From positions 1 through 64,000 of the forward strand of contig JAILFA010000081.1 in the NCBI GenBank assembly GCA_024687125.1: a stretch of 64,000 nucleotides of DNA, read 5' to 3'. Both the position numbers and the translations under genes were made by a program. Below the pieces are notes generated by a model. It was given only the letters and a program-made list of their open reading frames with translations. It ran no database searches and was not told where the DNA came from. This DNA is from Lachnospiraceae bacterium (GTDB lineage Bacteria; Bacillota; Clostridia; Lachnospirales; Lachnospiraceae). This document shows positions 1-10,748 of the stretch, piece by piece. How positions within the stretch are numbered: the first letter of the stretch is position 1; every line of letters begins with the position of its first letter.

Positions 1-1
1 G

Positions 2-907
2 GCACTTGACACGGATGCGACGACGGCCGTGACGACCTGCCCGTACTGCGGCAATCCCACGGCGATCGCCGGACAGATGTCCAAGGCGGTCAAACCCGAT
101 TTCGTCATCCCGTTCCGCCTTGAGAAAAAGGATGCCATCGAAGCGCTCAAGAATTATTACAAGGGAAAGCGCCTTCTTCCGAAATCCTTTACCAACGGCA
201 ATCATCTGGACAAGATTCAGGGTGTCTATGTACCTTTCTGGCTCTTTTCCGGCACGTCTCATGCGGATATGACCTTTGAGGGCAGAGACAATGAGACCAG
301 CAGACATACGGTCAACAGCACGATGGACTGCATGAACCTTTCCAAGCAGTTTGATATCTCGGATCTGTCGAACAACTTCCGCGGTGATGTCCAGGTCACA
401 CGTACCAAGGTCTACGATGTACACCGCAAGGGCGATGTATCATTTAGCAGGATCCCGGCGGACGGCTCTTCTACAATGCCCGACGATCTGATGGATTCCA
501 TCGAGCCCTTCGATTACAAGGATCTCAAGCCATTCTCCATGGCCTATATGCCGGGCTTCCTCGCGAACCGCTACGATGTCGAAAAAGAGGAAGTACAGCC
601 CCGGATCATCGACCGAGCGGAGCACACCACGGCGGACGAGATGAGGGCGAGCGTGCATCACGACTCTGTCACCGAGAAATCCAGAGACATCAGGACGGAT
701 CTGAAGAAGCCGGAATATGCGGTATTCCCGGTCTGGCTCCTTTCCACCTCATGGAACGGCCAGAATTTCCTGTTCGCGATGAACGGCCAGACCGGCAAGA
801 TGATCGGAAATCTGCCGATCGACGGCGGCAAGCGTGCGGCTTACCTCGGCGGGATCACAGTGGTACTCAGTGCCATTTTCTATCTGATCTTCAGACTCAT
901 GGGATGA
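2..907 (+). CDS. Zinc-ribbon membrane protein, 5' partial
   Basis: The reading frame is open to the left edge, so the true start lies outside the window; the GTG at 29 is probably internal. A CPYCG knuckle near the left edge is probably one half of a zinc ribbon whose other half is upstream. A long soluble region follows, then a single C-terminal membrane segment of about 20 residues ending FRLMG, which predicts a tail-anchored protein with a cytosolic zinc-ribbon end. This resembles the TFIIB-type zinc-ribbon proteins common in Clostridia, usually found next to a TPM-domain protein; here the next gene matches only the tail of that partner. No enzymatic motif is visible and the function is unknown. 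Confidence 0.7.
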   Translation, partial: ALDTDATTAVTTCPYCGNPTAIAGQMSKAVKPDFVIPFRLEKKDAIEALKNYYKGKRLLPKSFTNGNHLDKIQGVYVPFWLFSGTSHADMTFEGRDNETSRHTVNSTMDCMNLSKQFDISDLSNNFRGDVQVTRTKVYDVHRKGDVSFSRIPADGSSTMPDDLMDSIEPFDYKDLKPFSMAYMPGFLANRYDVEKEEVQPRIIDRAEHTTADEMRASVHHDSVTEKSRDIRTDLKKPEYAVFPVWLLSTSWNGQNFLFAMNGQTGKMIGNLPIDGGKRAAYLGGITVVLSAIFYLIFRLMG

Positions 908-932
908 CAGGGAATTTAGGGGAGGTTCTATC

Positions 933-1142
933 ATGACGGAATTGATCATTTGTATCGTTATCGCATTTATCATCGCGCTCATCGCTGTGGGTGTCATGTC
1001 GCACCAGATGCGGCCGGTGGCACAGAAGCATGAGGCATCGCAGTACACGACCAGCGAGGATGTCAAAATCAGTGTTCAGGAGGACAGGTATCTTCGCACC
1101 GAGGTCTCCACGCAGAAGTTTGAGAAGCAGCAGAATAAGTGA
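933..1142 (+). CDS. Small membrane protein matching the tail of TPM-domain proteins
   Basis: This 69-residue protein has one N-terminal membrane segment (about residues 4-22) followed by a charged tail. A good ribosome binding site (GGGGAGG) lies 8 bases before the ATG, so it looks like an intact gene. The pattern after the membrane segment (MSHQMRPVAQ, then a Y-x(9-10)-I/L spacing, D-R-Y-L and a T-x-K end) resembles what I recall of the C-terminus of Firmicute TPM-domain proteins, where a membrane helix is followed by a conserved MKSQL-type tail. The extracytoplasmic TPM domain itself is absent. It follows the zinc-ribbon gene by 25 bases. Function unknown; the family link is by pattern recall only. 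Confidence 0.6.
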   Translation: MTELIICIVIAFIIALIAVGVMSHQMRPVAQKHEASQYTTSEDVKISVQEDRYLRTEVSTQKFEKQQNK

Positions 1143-1146
1143 TGAT

Positions 1147-1170
1147 CCTGCCGGGAACAACTCCGGCAGG
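1147..1170 (+). promoter_or_regulatory. Perfect hairpin just upstream of atpB
   Basis: CCTGCCGG at 1147-1154 and CCGGCAGG at 1163-1170 form a perfect 8-bp stem with an 8-base loop. It sits 11 bases before the atpB start and borders its ribosome binding site (GGAGGG). There is no T-run, so it is not a standard intrinsic terminator; an RNA processing or stability element, or control of atp translation, is possible. Confidence 0.45.
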
Positions 1171-1181
1171 CAGGAGGGAGT

Positions 1182-1880
1182 ATGGAGGCAGGTGAGGTCG
1201 TACAGGAACTGCTCAACGCAGACAAGACTGCCATAGCGATCGATCCGGGTTTCGGACCGGCCGGGTTCTTTAACATCAATCAATCTGTTGTTGTTTCCTG
1301 GGGCGTGATGATCTTTCTCATGCTCCTTACGCTTATCATGACCGCAGGAATGCGGGTCAACAACATCTCCAAAAGACAGCTCATCATCGAGACAGCCGTT
1401 ATAAAACTGAAATCTCTCGTCGGAAACGGACTGGGCGAGGAAGCAGCCGAATATACGCAGTGGATCATGACGGTGCTCCTGTTCCTTGGGTTTTCCAATC
1501 TGGCTGGTCTGGTAGGGCTGGTCCCTGCCACGATGGACCTGAATACAACGGCGGCACTGGCAATATCAAGTATCGTTCTGGTACAGATCGCGAGCATCCG
1601 CAGAAAAGGTGCCGGCGGGTATTTCAAATCCTTTGCCAAACCGATCGCGGTCATTCTGCCGATGAACATCCTGGAGCTCGGGATCAAGCCGCTTTCGCTC
1701 TGCATGCGTCTTTTCGGCAATATCCTCGCCGCGACGGTCATCATGGAGATGCTCAAGACGGTGGTGCCGGTATTTCTGCCGGCGGTGTTCAGCATTTATT
1801 TCGATCTTTTTGACGGCCTGCTGCAGGCCTATGTTTTCTGCTTCCTGACTTCTCTCTATATCCGGGAAGCGGTGGAGTAG
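1182..1880 (+). CDS. atpB: ATP synthase F0 subunit a
   Basis: This is the membrane stator subunit that, with the c-ring, carries the ion path of the F-type ATP synthase. The 232-residue protein has about five membrane segments. The family signature MRLFGN contains the essential arginine (R176), and a conserved glutamine sits in the last helix (Q215, LLQAYVF). The residue in the position of E. coli a-E219 is not acidic (FGNILAA). The start is set by a strong GGAGGG site 5 bases before ATG. It is the first gene of the atp operon, 41 bases before atpE. There is no atpI upstream. Confidence 0.95.
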   Translation: MEAGEVVQELLNADKTAIAIDPGFGPAGFFNINQSVVVSWGVMIFLMLLTLIMTAGMRVNNISKRQLIIETAVIKLKSLVGNGLGEEAAEYTQWIMTVLLFLGFSNLAGLVGLVPATMDLNTTAALAISSIVLVQIASIRRKGAGGYFKSFAKPIAVILPMNILELGIKPLSLCMRLFGNILAATVIMEMLKTVVPVFLPAVFSIYFDLFDGLLQAYVFCFLTSLYIREAVE

Positions 1881-1903
1881 GACAGGATCACAGTATTACT
1901 TGA

Positions 1904-2140
<237 letters not shown>

Positions 2141-2157
2141 CGGCAGGGGGAAGCGCT

Positions 2158-2655
2158 GTGTTAAGTGTCAATATGAGCATGGTCTATACGATCATCAATC
2201 TTCTGATCCTGTTCTTTTTCTTCAAGAAGTTTCTTTTCGGCAGGGTGGACAAGATCCTGAAGGAGCGCAAGGAGCAGATCGAGGGTGCCAACAAGGTGCT
2301 CGACGAGGAGATTGCCAAGGCCAAGCAGCAGAGAGAAAGCTACGAGACGCAGGTGCAGGAGCTCGAAGCGCAGAAAGAGGCTTCTCTCGCGGAGTGGCGC
2401 GGACGGGGCTTTGAAGAGTACAACCGAATCGTCGAAGAAGCCAGAGTCGAGGCGGGACGGATCATCGCGGACGCCCGCAAGGATGCTGCGACGGAAGCAC
2501 AGGTCCTGCGTGACAAGAACCACGAAGAACTCAAAGAGATGGTCATCGACGCGGCCGCGCACATCTCGATGAAGACCGCGGACAAAGAATCCGACAGTGC
2601 GCTTTATGATGAGTTCATCAAGGATCTGCTGGCCTCGGAGGAGGAAGCTTCATGA
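2158..2655 (+). CDS. atpF: ATP synthase F0 subunit b
   Basis: This is the peripheral-stalk subunit: an N-terminal membrane helix (about residues 8-25, rich in Leu and Phe) followed by a long charged coiled coil to residue 165. The start is taken as GTG at 2158, with GGCAGGGGG upstream; an ATG at 2173 is the alternative. The stop overlaps the next start as ATGA (2652-2655), so translation is probably coupled. In normal enzymes the end of b binds the delta subunit; here the only delta-like sequence is fused to alpha in the next gene, which makes this C-terminus the likely contact for the fused domain. Confidence 0.92.
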   Translation: MLSVNMSMVYTIINLLILFFFFKKFLFGRVDKILKERKEQIEGANKVLDEEIAKAKQQRESYETQVQELEAQKEASLAEWRGRGFEEYNRIVEEARVEAGRIIADARKDAATEAQVLRDKNHEELKEMVIDAAAHISMKTADKESDSALYDEFIKDLLASEEEAS

Positions 2656-4428
2656 ACGGCACCTTCGACAGAAGGAAGGGAGAACGCCGTGAACGGCCGG
2701 CAGAAGCGGAGTTGCGCTATGCGATAGAGCCGCCGGCTCCGGCTCAGCTGGAGCGTATCCGTTCGTCCCTTTGCAGGCGTTTCCGCCTGAACATGCTGAT
2801 GATCGATCTGGTGCACGATCCGACGCTCCATACGGGCTTTGTGATCCGCATCGGCAGCCACGAATTTGATTTCAGTGAAGCCGGACGCGAGACGCAGCTG
2901 AGAGAGCATCTGGCCTCTGTGAACTCGGATTCCACGGCGGATCTGATCACCGCGCTGCGCGGAGAGATCTCGGATTTCACTCTGCGCGCGACGATCGAGG
3001 AGATCGGTACCGTCACCTGGGTGGGAGACGGTATCGCGATCGTGGAGGGCGTTGAGGGCGCTTTTTACGGAGAGATCCTCGTATTTGAAGACGGAACCCG
3101 CGGCATGGTGCAGGATGTCAGTGAAAAAGAGGTCGGCTGCATTCTTTTTGGCGGTGAGCAGGGTGTCAGTGCCGGTGCCAAGGCGACGAGGACCCGCAAG
3201 CAGGCGGGTATCCCAGTGGGAAAGCAGTTTCTCGGGCGCGTTGTAGATGCGCTCGGCGATCCGATCGACATGATCGGCAAGATTGAAGCGGAAGGTTATT
3301 ATCCGGTCGAGCAGAAAGCGCCCGGGATCATGGACAGGCGGTCAGTCTGCCAGCCCATGGAGACGGGGATTCTTTCGATCGATACGATGTTTCCCATCGG
3401 CCGCGGCCAGCGTGAGCTGATCATCGGCGACCGCCAGACAGGCAAGACTTCGATCGCGATCGATACGATCATCAATCAGAAGGGCAAGAATGTCCTCTGT
3501 ATCTATGTGGCGATCGGTCAAAAGGTTTCGACGGTGGCAAGACTTGCGCATACCCTCAGGGAAGCGGGCGCAATGGAGTACACGACGATCGTTTCCTCGA
3601 CAGCTGCCGATCCCGCTCCGCTGCAGTATATCGCTCCCTATGCGGGATGCGCGCTCGCGGAGTTCTTCATGCGGCAGGGCAAGGATGTGCTGATCGTTTA
3701 TGACGATCTCTCCAAGCATGCGGTCGCCTACCGCTCCATGAGCCTTCTGCTTGGCCGTCCTCCGGGGCGTGAGGCATACCCGGGTGATGTTTTCTACCTG
3801 CATTCCAGGCTTCTCGAGCGTGCCGCAAAACTGAACGATGCCAACGGCGGCGGATCCATCACGGCGCTGCCGATCATCGAGACGCAGGCCGGTGATGTCT
3901 CGGCCTACATTCCGACGAATGTCATCTCGATCACAGACGGCCAGATCTTTCTGGAGAGCGATCTGTTCTTTGAGGGAATGCGTCCCGCTGTCAATGTCGG
4001 TCTTTCGGTCTCCCGTGTCGGCAGTGCCGCACAGACCAAGGCGATGAAAAAGGCAGCCGGCTCCATCCGTATCGATCTTGCGCAGTACCGTGAAATGGCA
4101 GTTTTCACGCAGTTTTCTTCGGATCTGGATGAGGCGACCAAAAAGCAGCTCGCGCACGGCAAGGCGCTTATGGAACTGCTCAAGCAGCCGCTGTATCATC
4201 CGCTGTCTCAGGCACAGCAGGTCATCACGCTTGTCTGTGCGAACAAAGGCTATTTCGATGATTTCCCGACGGGCAGGATCAAGGCGGAGCAGAACCGGCT
4301 CCTGGAGGAGTTTGCCAGGGATCATTCCGATATTCTGATGCAGCTGTCGGGCGGCGCAAAACTGGATGATGTGCTTGCCCACCAGATCCTGGAGGCAGCC
4401 GACAGGATCAAGGCCGCCGGAGCGGAAG

Positions 4429-4442
<14 letters not shown>
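2652..4442 (+). CDS. atpA: ATP synthase alpha subunit with fused delta C-terminal domain
   Basis: At 596 residues this is about 90 longer than a usual alpha subunit. Residues about 28-90 match the C-terminal domain of the delta subunit (AtpH): a helix starting [11 protein letters not shown], then [20 protein letters not shown] and a closing helix. Alpha proper begins near residue 95; the nucleotide loop GDRQTGKT is at 259-266 (169-176 in E. coli), and the [14 protein letters not shown] stretch with the arginine finger is intact. The N-terminal six-helix domain of delta is absent and there is no separate atpH. The frame is continuous and the ATG overlaps the atpF stop. An internal GTG at 2919 could give plain alpha, but I see no ribosome binding site for it. 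Confidence 0.93.
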
Positions 4443-7195
<2,753 letters not shown>

Positions 7196-7688
7196 AGGAT
7201 TCCTGTTCAAAGTCCTCGGTATCTCCGTGGAGGATCGCCAGCATGTACCGCGCGCGGATATTGGCGCGCTCGTAATATTCGCCGGCCAGCTGCTCCGCTT
7301 CGGCGTCAAAGGTACCGTCATAGGCGTCATGATAGGAATTGACGGCCTTGTCCATGTAGTCGGCAGCCTCCTGCGGCATGTTTCCCATGACAGCGAATTC
7401 AGCAGGCACATCAATGCGCGACATTCTCGTGAATGCGGCGTTGAGGCGGTCGAGCTGTTCCATCAGGACGACGGTGGCTGTTTCGCTGGAGGGATCGATG
7501 GCGTTGATACCGGTGTTGATCTCGGAGAGCTCGTTATAAAACGCCGTCATCTCATCGCGGTAGATGTCCAGTGTGCTCTTTTCCTGCTCACCGCAGGAGG
7601 TCAGAGACAGGACGGACATGACTGTTATGGCACAGATGAGTAACGGTCTGAGCATTTTTTCAGTGAATCTGGAACGCATAGCCAAAAC

Positions 7689-7717
7689 AGTATAAATCAA
7701 ATTGCGAACATTTGCAA
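7689..7717 (-). promoter_or_regulatory. Sigma-A-like promoter of the lipoprotein gene
   Basis: On the minus strand TTGCAA (7712-7717) and TATACT (7689-7694) are separated by exactly 17 bases. The predicted start of transcription is about 3 bases before the ATG at 7679, suggesting a nearly leaderless message. TTGCAA is palindromic, so the same six bases can serve the divergent hypB promoter. Confidence 0.65.
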
Positions 7718-7741
7718 GCGAAATGTCGGAATTGTTACAAA
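7712..7741 (+). promoter_or_regulatory. Possible hypB promoter sharing the -35 box
   Basis: TTGCAA (7712-7717) is followed after 18 bases by TACAAA (7736-7741), a weaker -10 match. The predicted transcript begins just before the GGAGGGG site of hypB. It uses the same palindromic -35 as the minus-strand promoter. Confidence 0.4.
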
Positions 7742-7758
7742 AATGTTACGGAGGGGAA

Positions 7759-8436
7759 ATGGCACCAGCGTATGAGATCCTGGAAACCAAAGAGAGGATC
7801 CTGGAGAAACAGAATACGAACGCGGCGGAAAACCGCGATAAGCTCACGGAGCAGGGCGTCTTTTTCATTAATCTGATGTCTTCCCCCGGAGCGGGCAAGA
7901 CCACGACGCTCCTCAGGACGATCCGCACACTGGGAGAGAAATACCGGATCGGCGTCATGGAGGCCGATGTGGACAGCGATGTGGACGCGGCTGCCGTTGC
8001 TCAGACGGGAGCCCACGTGATCCAGCTGCATTCCAGCGGGAGCTGCCATATGGCCGCCGATATGACCTGGCGGGGGGTCGAACGGCTGGGAACGGATGAT
8101 CTGGATGTGCTGTTCCTCGAAAATATCGGCAATCTCGTGTGTCCCGCGGAATTTGATGTGGGGGCGCACCTTAAGGTCATGCTGCTGAGTGTTCCGGAGG
8201 GGGATGACAAGCCGCTCAAGTATCCGCTGATGTTCAGTGTGAGTGATGTGCTGCTGATCAACAAGATCGACACGGCTCAGATCTTTGACTTTGATTTTGA
8301 TGCGTGTGAGAAAAATGCCCGGGAAAAGAACCCGCGGATTGAGATCGTGCGCATGTCAGCGGCGACGGGAGAGGGGTTTGATGACTTCATCAGCCTGCTT
8401 GACCGGCGGATCCGGGCATTTAAGGAGAACAGATGA
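7759..8436 (+). CDS. hypB: HypB-type nickel-insertion GTPase, copy 1
   Basis: HypB proteins use GTP hydrolysis to deliver nickel to NiFe hydrogenase or urease. The 225-residue protein has the P-loop SSPGAGKTT (41-49), the metal-site Cys-His pair C96-H97 (SGSCHMAA), the third ligand C128 (NIGNLVCPAEF) and an NKID base-recognition motif. There is no N-terminal His-rich nickel store. ATG 7759 is chosen because GGAGGGG precedes it by 4 bases; upstream in-frame starts lack one. Its stop overlaps the second hypB copy as ATGA. Neither hypA nor any hydrogenase gene is in the window. Confidence 0.9.
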   Translation: MAPAYEILETKERILEKQNTNAAENRDKLTEQGVFFINLMSSPGAGKTTTLLRTIRTLGEKYRIGVMEADVDSDVDAAAVAQTGAHVIQLHSSGSCHMAADMTWRGVERLGTDDLDVLFLENIGNLVCPAEFDVGAHLKVMLLSVPEGDDKPLKYPLMFSVSDVLLINKIDTAQIFDFDFDACEKNAREKNPRIEIVRMSAATGEGFDDFISLLDRRIRAFKENR

Positions 8437-9095
8437 AGGTGATCGAGCTTCACCGCTCGCTGACCGAGTCCAACGACCGGGACGCGGAGCGCCTGAGGGA
8501 AAAACTGAAGAAAAAGGGGATCCTCATGATCAATCTGATGTCTTCCCCCGGTACCGGCAAGACGACGCTCCTGTCCCGGATCATCCGTGATATCGGCGGG
8601 GACGTCCGGATCGGTGTGCTGGAGGCGGATATCGAGGCGCAGGTCGACGCAGAGCGGATCGAAGCGCTCGGCGCCCGCTCCATTCAGGCGCACACGGACG
8701 GCATGTGCCATATGGATGCCGGGATGACCGAGGCGGCACTGGACGCGATGGGGACGGAAGATCTGGACATCATCTTTCTGGAGAATATCGGAAATCTCAT
8801 CTGCCCCGCGGAATATGACACCGGAGCGGGGCTCAACGTCATGATGCTCGGCGTACCGGAAGGGGATGACAAGCCGCTGAAATACCCGCTCATGTTCTCC
8901 ATGAGCGACGCGCTCGTCATCACCAAGACAGACGCGCTTCCCTTTTTCGATTTTGATATGGAAAAATGCTGTGAACGCGTCAGGCGCCTGAATCCGGATA
9001 TCAGGATCTTTCCGGTCTCCGCAAAGACCGGTGACGGTATGAAGGATCTCGAGGAGTGGCTTAAGGAGAAAATGCTTAAGGAGGAAATGCAATGA
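8433..9095 (+). CDS. hypB: HypB-type nickel-insertion GTPase, copy 2
   Basis: This 220-residue paralogue of the preceding gene keeps the P-loop SSPGTGKTT (38-46) and all three metal ligands (C92-H93 in DGMCHMDA and C124 in NLICPAEY). The base-recognition motif reads TKTD instead of NKxD, so guanine specificity may differ. Overlaps of ATGA type at both ends imply tight translational coupling with copy 1 and with the ABC ATPase. The two could work as a heterodimer, or serve two different nickel enzymes (inference). Confidence 0.88.
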   Translation: MKVIELHRSLTESNDRDAERLREKLKKKGILMINLMSSPGTGKTTLLSRIIRDIGGDVRIGVLEADIEAQVDAERIEALGARSIQAHTDGMCHMDAGMTEAALDAMGTEDLDIIFLENIGNLICPAEYDTGAGLNVMMLGVPEGDDKPLKYPLMFSMSDALVITKTDALPFFDFDMEKCCERVRRLNPDIRIFPVSAKTGDGMKDLEEWLKEKMLKEEMQ

Positions 9096-9919
9096 GCGAT
9101 GTCGTGATCGCGATCGAAGGGCTGAAAAAGAGCTATGGCAGACACGTGGTCCTGGAAGATGTGACCATGCATGTCAACCGCGGCGATATTTACGGCCTGA
9201 TCGGAAAGAACGGCGCCGGCAAGACGACGCTGTTCAAGAATCTGCTCGGACTGTCCGCTTTTGACGCTGGCAGGCTCTCGATCCTGGGGGCGCAGAACGC
9301 ATATGAGAACAATCTCGCGCGCAGGAAGATCGGTTTTTTTATCAGTCACAGCCAGTACGGCTATCTGAACGCGAGACAGAATCTCCATTATTTCCGCAAG
9401 GTCAAGGGAATCCGGGACAAAAAGGAAGTGGACCGGGTACTGGAGATCGTGGGGCTGAACACAAAGGCGGCCGAGGTGCCGGTGGATCGTTTCTCCATGG
9501 GTATGAAGCAGCGGCTGGGGATCGCCAACGCGCTTCTGGGAAAGCCCGAGATCCTGGTCTTTGATGAGCCGATCAACGGTCTGGATCCGCAGGGGATCCA
9601 CGATGTCCGTTCCCTGATCGAGCGGATCAACCGGGAGGAAGGCGTGACCATCGTCATATCTTCGCACATCCTGAGTGAGCTGGAGCACACCGCGAACCGT
9701 TTCGGGATCATCCACAACGGGAGGGTGCTCAAGGAACTGACACCGGAGGATTTCCGCACAGCAGACAAGATCACTTCCCTCAAGGTGGCCGATCGTGATG
9801 TGGACAGAGCAAGACAGCTCCTTGCTGACGCCGGGATCGAGATCCTTGGCACAGAACAGGCCAGGTCCTCTCTGGAGGAGAACTACTTTGAACTGATCGG
9901 AGGTGAAGAGAATGCGTAA
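9092..9919 (+). CDS. ABC transporter ATP-binding protein
   Basis: This 275-residue ATPase subunit resembles those of ABC-2 type exporters. Walker A is GKNGAGKTT (38-46), the ABC signature region reads FSMGMKQRLGIANAL (this lineage uses SMGMKQR in place of LSGGQ) and Walker B is ILVFDEPINGLDP with a following switch His (SSHILSELE). The C-terminal ~60 residues form the small extra domain usual in such proteins. It overlaps hypB copy 2 by 4 bases and the permease by 8. The substrate cannot be told; coupling to hypB raises the possibility of a metal or stress link, but this is inference. Confidence 0.9.
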   Translation: MSDVVIAIEGLKKSYGRHVVLEDVTMHVNRGDIYGLIGKNGAGKTTLFKNLLGLSAFDAGRLSILGAQNAYENNLARRKIGFFISHSQYGYLNARQNLHYFRKVKGIRDKKEVDRVLEIVGLNTKAAEVPVDRFSMGMKQRLGIANALLGKPEILVFDEPINGLDPQGIHDVRSLIERINREEGVTIVISSHILSELEHTANRFGIIHNGRVLKELTPEDFRTADKITSLKVADRDVDRARQLLADAGIEILGTEQARSSLEENYFELIGGEENA

Positions 9920-10697
9920 CTGTATCATGGCAGATATCCGACGGGTTCAGAAAAAACGGAGCTTTCTCATATGCCTTGCGATCGAGGCCGCGCTGCTCGT
10001 GCTCGCGGGCCTTCTGGCGTATGCCGTGCCGCTTCCGATCAGCATGACGGGGTCGGAGAAAGGCGGGACGGCGCCGTCTATGGAGATCTACATCATGATC
10101 GCGTTCTTCTTTTATCCTCTGTTTGTCGGCATACCGATCTTCAGCGCGATCTATTCCGATGACTTCAAGAGCCGCAGCATGCAGACGGCCATCGGTTTCG
10201 GCATCACGAGAAGGAAGCTGATCTGGGCGCGGTTTTTTGAGGTTCTGATCCTTGCGCTGGAGACAGCGGTCTTGTTTACAGCCATTGTGTATGCTGTGGA
10301 TCTCTGGACCGGCATCAGCTTTGGGGATGCAACGGATATGATCCTGAAGCAGGTATGGATCAAGGATTTTGAGATCATCGGCTTCCTGAGTATCTCCCTG
10401 ATCATCGTATACGGCACTCAGAAGCCGGGCAGCGGCATGGTGCTCTACATCCTGCTGCTTATGGGGGTGTTCAGTGCCCTCATCACGCTGGCGGATATGA
10501 TCCCGTTCTTTTCCAGAAACCACATCAAGATCAGTGAATATGTCCCTTCCGGAGTAGTCTCCACGATGCAGAAAGCAATTTTTGGCGATGACCCTGGCAA
10601 AGCGGTCATCGCGGGTCTCTGCTTTACGGTTTTCTACATTTTGCTGCCGGTGATCCTTTCCATCCGGATCTTTGAGAAAAAGGAGCTTGACTTCTAA
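9912..10697 (+). CDS. ABC-2 type transporter permease
   Basis: The 261-residue protein has about six membrane segments, with a short basic N-terminus and a large loop after the first segment, typical of the permease partner of bacitracin- or antibiotic-type ABC exporters. The start ATG 9912 has GGAGGTG 6 bases upstream; a GTG at 9903 lies inside that site and is rejected. It ends the hypB-hypB-ABC operon; no good terminator follows. Confidence 0.85.
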   Translation: MRNCIMADIRRVQKKRSFLICLAIEAALLVLAGLLAYAVPLPISMTGSEKGGTAPSMEIYIMIAFFFYPLFVGIPIFSAIYSDDFKSRSMQTAIGFGITRRKLIWARFFEVLILALETAVLFTAIVYAVDLWTGISFGDATDMILKQVWIKDFEIIGFLSISLIIVYGTQKPGSGMVLYILLLMGVFSALITLADMIPFFSRNHIKISEYVPSGVVSTMQKAIFGDDPGKAVIAGLCFTVFYILLPVILSIRIFEKKELDF

Positions 10698-10712
10698 AAG
10701 GGGCCGCCGCAG

Positions 10713-10741
10713 TTGTCCTTTTCTGTGCAATATGGTACACT
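10713..10741 (+). promoter_or_regulatory. Promoter of metH, apparently leaderless
   Basis: TTGTCC (10713-10718) and TACACT (10736-10741) are 17 bases apart. The predicted start point falls at or next to the metH ATG at 10749, and there is no Shine-Dalgarno sequence before that ATG. Confidence 0.6.
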
Positions 10742-10748
10742 ATTCCGC

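Noticed and set aside
10698..10730. AAAAGG/CCTTTT inverted repeat after the ABC permease as terminator
   Set aside because: Only a 6-bp AT-rich stem with a T4 run, and it overlaps the metH promoter.
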